Below, one piece after another: positions 62,001 through 64,000 of a stretch of 64,000 nt of DNA. The notes beneath the pieces are model-generated. The model was given only the letters and a program-made list of their open reading frames with translations, was not told where the DNA came from and ran no database searches. The translations under genes were made by a program, and so were the position numbers. How positions within the stretch are numbered: the stretch's first letter is position 1; every line of letters starts with the position of its first letter. The DNA is from JAJCYL01 sp040222875 (GTDB taxonomy: Bacteria > Bacteroidota > Bacteroidia > Cytophagales > Cyclobacteriaceae), in contig JAVKCG010000009.1 of assembly GCA_040222875.1 (NCBI GenBank), positions 62,001 through 126,000 of the forward strand, read 5' to 3'.

Positions 62001-62288
62001 TGTAATGTCTTCAAACTGAAGATTGCCCTTGTTTAAATAGAGCTTATTTTTTACCTGATTTCCGGATAAATAGATATCCGGCAGACCGTCATTATTTATA
62101 TCACCAACAGCAGTGCCTCCGCCATTATAGAAGTAGAGGTAGTCAAGAATGTTAAAGTCATCCGTTTCAGTAAGCGTATTTTGAAAAACGACCCCTGTTT
62201 CCTCAGAAGATGCATTTTTAAATAATTTCTGATCCTGCCCGCAACCAAATAGTAGCAGTACGGCTATATAAAAATGGAGCTTTTTCAT
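59058..62288 (-). CDS. CRTAC1 family FG-GAP/ASPIC_UnbV lipoprotein
   Basis: A 1076-residue lipoprotein; ATG 62288 (MKKLHFYIAVLLLFGCGQDQ) is preferred over an in-frame TTG at 62303. Many calcium-binding FG-GAP/VCBS units (DINNDGLPDIYLSG, DINGDGWLDIYV, DFNQDGFPDLYIG, DLDNDGDLDLIINN) build two beta-propellers; between them lies the ASPIC_UnbV segment (YTVRGFQSSSEPVIHFGYG, DSIRIIWPDKS; about residues 525-585). Such proteins are surface binding proteins of unknown ligand, here in tandem with a paralogue. Confidence 0.88.
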   Translation of the reverse strand: MKKLHFYIAVLLLFGCGQDQKLFKNASSEETGVVFQNTLTETDDFNILDYLYFYNGGGTAVGDINNDGLPDIYLSGNQVKNKLYLNKGNLQFEDITETAGVSGESDWNTGAIMGDINGDGWLDIYVCAVVGLRGLGGHNELFLNNGDNTFTESSRQFGLDYDTYSSTAALLDYDLDGDLDMYLLNHAVHTQESFGHAKLRYERNYETGDKLLRNDGGRFTDVSEEAGIFGGINGYGLGIAVSDFNQDGFPDLYIGNDFHEDDYYYVNNGDGTFSDQLRQRFGHTTRFSMGNDVSDINNDGLPDLISLDMLPEDERVLKSSEGDDTPNIMRLRTERYGYHYQFSRNMLQIMQNDGSFSESALLSGVAATDWSWSALFADYNNDGKQDLFISNGIPRRPNDLDYIRFVSDEQIRNKIDATKLVDQEALELMPSGAIRNYLFTGNNDLQFVDRSEEWVPDDANFSTATALSDLDNDGDLDLIINNINAEANIYANQTRDAAYLRLKFNFRGPNTFGIGTKVYSYLNGQLQFKELYTVRGFQSSSEPVIHFGYGQASKVDSIRIIWPDKSSQLLTDIQLNQTLIVSPETTSKTFPTQENESSNQFTLIEGNLGIIFIHTEDRYTDFDRQKLIPYQISDRGPATAIGDLNDDGLDDIFFGGSKFKPSHIYTQSDSGFTKSYFSQIRTDSITEDISAIIGDFNQDSKNDLLVATGGGDFYNKMKPLLDNLYTQSENGFNKNSLPEMFENASIVAPADFDNDGDLDVFVGNHAITNDFGKIPNSYLLQNNQTSFEIVQNESLQHAGMLTDAIWTDFDADSREDLILIGEWMPPRFFKNNAGELIEVKLLKHQINGLWQSIAPFDIDSDGDLDYILGNWGKNSKFIATDEYPLRMYYNDFDKNGSTETVLATAKSGKYYPLLGLNELASQMVELRKKYTAYKDFAGQTIEQIFEDKLDNAILYEVNTLESGYLINENGEFSFTPFPAKMQLAPIMTMSVFDFDKDGQGEVLAAGNYFGLTPFHGRLGSFPGALINSANDIQYGDALGLKLINKSARHINIIRLQGDDYLLVTLNNDAAQVYSIN

Positions 62289-62299
62289 TTTGTTAAGCC

Positions 62300-64000
62300 T
62301 CAAGGATTAACCTTATAAACTTTCGGTTTTTTGTCGTTAATGGCCGCAAAAACATATTGTCTACCATCCTGGTCTTTAAAAGTGTTAAGATGCTTAACCT
62401 CATCCCTCACAAAAAAGCCACTCTCATCATAGTTCTGCCATTCAAATCCCATTTTGCCATCACCGAGGAGCACATTACCATAATTGGCATCTAAACGGGA
62501 AAATTGAGGTTTGAATTCGAAGTTGTTCCCCGCCATGATGAGATCAATATTTCCATCATTGTTTACATCGGTACAAGAAATACCGCAAACGCAGGATAAC
62601 TGCACCCTGCTAGGTAGTTTCTTAATGGTGAATTGGCCGTTGCCTTCATTTATAGCAACAATAGTTTCAGAGATGTTGGCTTTCCTGACAATCGTTTGCT
62701 CAACTACTTCAGCTGAAAAAAGCTGACCAATGGTCCTTTTCGAATAATCAGACGCTTTGAGGTTCTCTTTCTTCAAAGCCACTATCTGTTGGGTGATTTC
62801 TTTTCTCATATGGATGGGGTAATCCCCACCATCGTAGTAAGTGGTGGTTATCTGTTCAATAGTACCATTTTGATCAAAATCATTGATCCAAAGGCGCATT
62901 GGTTGCTCAAATGAAGCCTTATATAAAGTATTGCTACCTGCGTTACCCATCACCAAATCGAGATCCCCATCATTATCAAGATCTGATGCTTCAATGGTGT
63001 TCCACCAGCCATGAACACTATCTAATGAAGCCTCCATTTTTGATAACCTGCGACCATTATTTTCATAAATATTAGCAGTTCCCCACTCTGATACAGTTAC
63101 TAAATCCGGCACATCATCAGCATTCATATCAGCCCAAAGTGCGTCGGTAACCATACCAGCATCTTTTGTGGGGTAGGCGTACCTCTCTGTGCCGTCACTG
63201 AATGATCCGTTTCCATCGTTAATTAGGAATATATGTTCAGGGTCAATTCCGTAAACACCAGGTTCGCTCCTCGATCCTATAAATAAATCAACATCACCAT
63301 CTCCATCAAAATCATGCGGTGCGATAACGGAAATATTTGTTTGGGTGGAAGGAAGATTTTGAGATGAGCGTTTAAACTCCCCTTTACCATCATTGAGGTA
63401 TAATCTGGAAATATAATATTCCTTATCGGCTATTTCATTGCCACCTGAACCAACTACCAAATCCTGATCTCCGTCACCATCGGCATCAAAGAAAGCTGCG
63501 GCGGTATCTTCATAGGCTTCATCTAAATCAATATCACTTTGAGGAATAGGAGAGAGGTCCCCATTTCCAGAATGTAGATATAAGCGCCCGGGTTGACCTT
63601 TAGCACCGCCAACGAATACATCTTCATTTCCGTCACCATTAACATCGGCTATCGCCAAAGATGGGCCTTCTTGTGAAAGCTTTTTTGGGATAAGCCCTTC
63701 ATGATCGAAATCATTAAAGTAGTTGTCCTGGTGATCGACCAGATTTCCATTGGGTAGCTCTTGCAATAATGTTTTTTTGGTATTAGGGTCTTTAGGGGTA
63801 AAGTGCTCATCATCAGAGGAATAGTTCAGAACCAGAGATTGATTCGTTTGAATATTCTCCATCAAATTAGTTTTTCCATCTGGCCAAACAATTCTGATAG
63901 AATCTATAACTGATACGTTGCCCAGTCCAATTGTCATAGCATGTTCCATTGAAGACTGAAAGCCCCTGGATGGCATCAATTCCTGAAAAATAACCTGATC
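62300..64000 (-). CDS. CRTAC1 family FG-GAP/ASPIC_UnbV protein, 5' partial
   Basis: The frame is open to the window edge; reading from 64000 it begins DQVIFQELMPSRGFQSS, the ASPIC_UnbV segment, so the N-terminal propeller lies outside. The visible 566 codons hold further FG-GAP units (DVNGDGNEDVFVGGAKG, DADGDGDQDLVVGSGG, DFDGDGDVDLFIGS) and end KVYKVNP. An internal start at 63979 (a TTG) is not the real one. It lies 11 bases upstream of the second CRTAC1 gene; the two are probably a tandem duplication. Confidence 0.85.
   Translation of the reverse strand, partial: DQVIFQELMPSRGFQSSMEHAMTIGLGNVSVIDSIRIVWPDGKTNLMENIQTNQSLVLNYSSDDEHFTPKDPNTKKTLLQELPNGNLVDHQDNYFNDFDHEGLIPKKLSQEGPSLAIADVNGDGNEDVFVGGAKGQPGRLYLHSGNGDLSPIPQSDIDLDEAYEDTAAAFFDADGDGDQDLVVGSGGNEIADKEYYISRLYLNDGKGEFKRSSQNLPSTQTNISVIAPHDFDGDGDVDLFIGSRSEPGVYGIDPEHIFLINDGNGSFSDGTERYAYPTKDAGMVTDALWADMNADDVPDLVTVSEWGTANIYENNGRRLSKMEASLDSVHGWWNTIEASDLDNDGDLDLVMGNAGSNTLYKASFEQPMRLWINDFDQNGTIEQITTTYYDGGDYPIHMRKEITQQIVALKKENLKASDYSKRTIGQLFSAEVVEQTIVRKANISETIVAINEGNGQFTIKKLPSRVQLSCVCGISCTDVNNDGNIDLIMAGNNFEFKPQFSRLDANYGNVLLGDGKMGFEWQNYDESGFFVRDEVKHLNTFKDQDGRQYVFAAINDKKPKVYKVNP

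Overview
The window reads as a chromosomal segment of a Bacteroidota bacterium, most likely a marine-type member of the Cytophagales. Direct signs are a C-terminal type IX secretion sorting domain (7209-11267), an STN/CarboxypepD/TonB-dependent receptor followed by a DUF4249 lipoprotein, CRTAC1-type FG-GAP/ASPIC_UnbV proteins, DUF5686, DUF6702, DUF6090 and DUF3667 proteins, many SPII lipoprotein signals, few Shine-Dalgarno sequences, and TAnnTTTG-type -7 boxes. No genus can be named from the sequence alone.

Layout. 1-5.4 kb: a DUF5686 outer-membrane protein (3' end off the window), a DUF6702 protein, a lipoprotein, rsgA and waaA. 5.4-6.5 kb: an Abi-type HEPN gene. 6.5-14.5 kb: MscS channel, a 1352-residue secreted protein, a DMT transporter, a LolD-like ATPase and sucC. 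14.7 kb: tRNA-Arg(TCG) with terminator. 14.9-17.9 kb: a tandem DUF262-HNH gene. 18-22.5 kb: an S33 hydrolase lipoprotein, a SnoaL/membrane/Crp trio and a DUF6090 protein. 22.6-29.3 kb: gyrB, a CoA-binding protein, a MORN-repeat protein, and divergent tryptophan dioxygenase / glutaryl-CoA dehydrogenase. 29.3-33 kb: phosphatidylserine-decarboxylase-like, lipocalin-like and cyclophilin lipoproteins with two clusters of palindromic repeats. 33-40.8 kb: sortilin-like BNR protein, DUF1801, S33 peptidase, DUF3667, M24 peptidase. 40.8-45.4 kb: accessory patch with a frameshifted HEPN-motif gene, a formyltransferase and a beta-lactamase-family pseudogene. 45.6-49.8 kb: PadR/FtsX-type permease pair, exported methyltransferase and a cold-shock protein. 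49.9-56.8 kb: TonB receptor operon. 56.8-64 kb: vanadium haloperoxidase-like lipoprotein, GyrI-like protein and two CRTAC1 proteins, the second cut by the window end.

The most interesting signal is a family of five attC-like elements (5428-5536, 14902-15010, 19575-19667, 40862-40978, 43181-43249). Each lies at the 3' end of an accessory gene, on the same strand, and begins at or just after the stop codon with a YTAACA core followed by complementary arms whose sequence varies while pairing is kept. Three of them (5428, 14902, 40862) are 107-117 nt and share the end signature GACCAG(C/G)TA ... GT(T/A)TGTTA. The gene upstream of each is an Abi HEPN protein, a tandem DUF262-HNH nuclease, a SnoaL protein, a large protein with a C-terminal RNSYLH HEPN motif, or a formyltransferase. 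This looks like dispersed integron-type gene cassettes, partly carrying anti-phage functions, without an integrase in the window. Two accessory segments are also bracketed by decayed partial copies of the neighbouring host gene (M24 peptidase 3' end, S33 hydrolase 5' end), which suggests how they entered.

Housekeeping genes are intact. Accessory and repeat-rich stretches contain at least three broken genes: the S33 5' relic, the M24 3' relic, and the beta-lactamase-family gene with an in-frame TAG. A fourth, the HEPN-motif gene, has a one-base frameshift.
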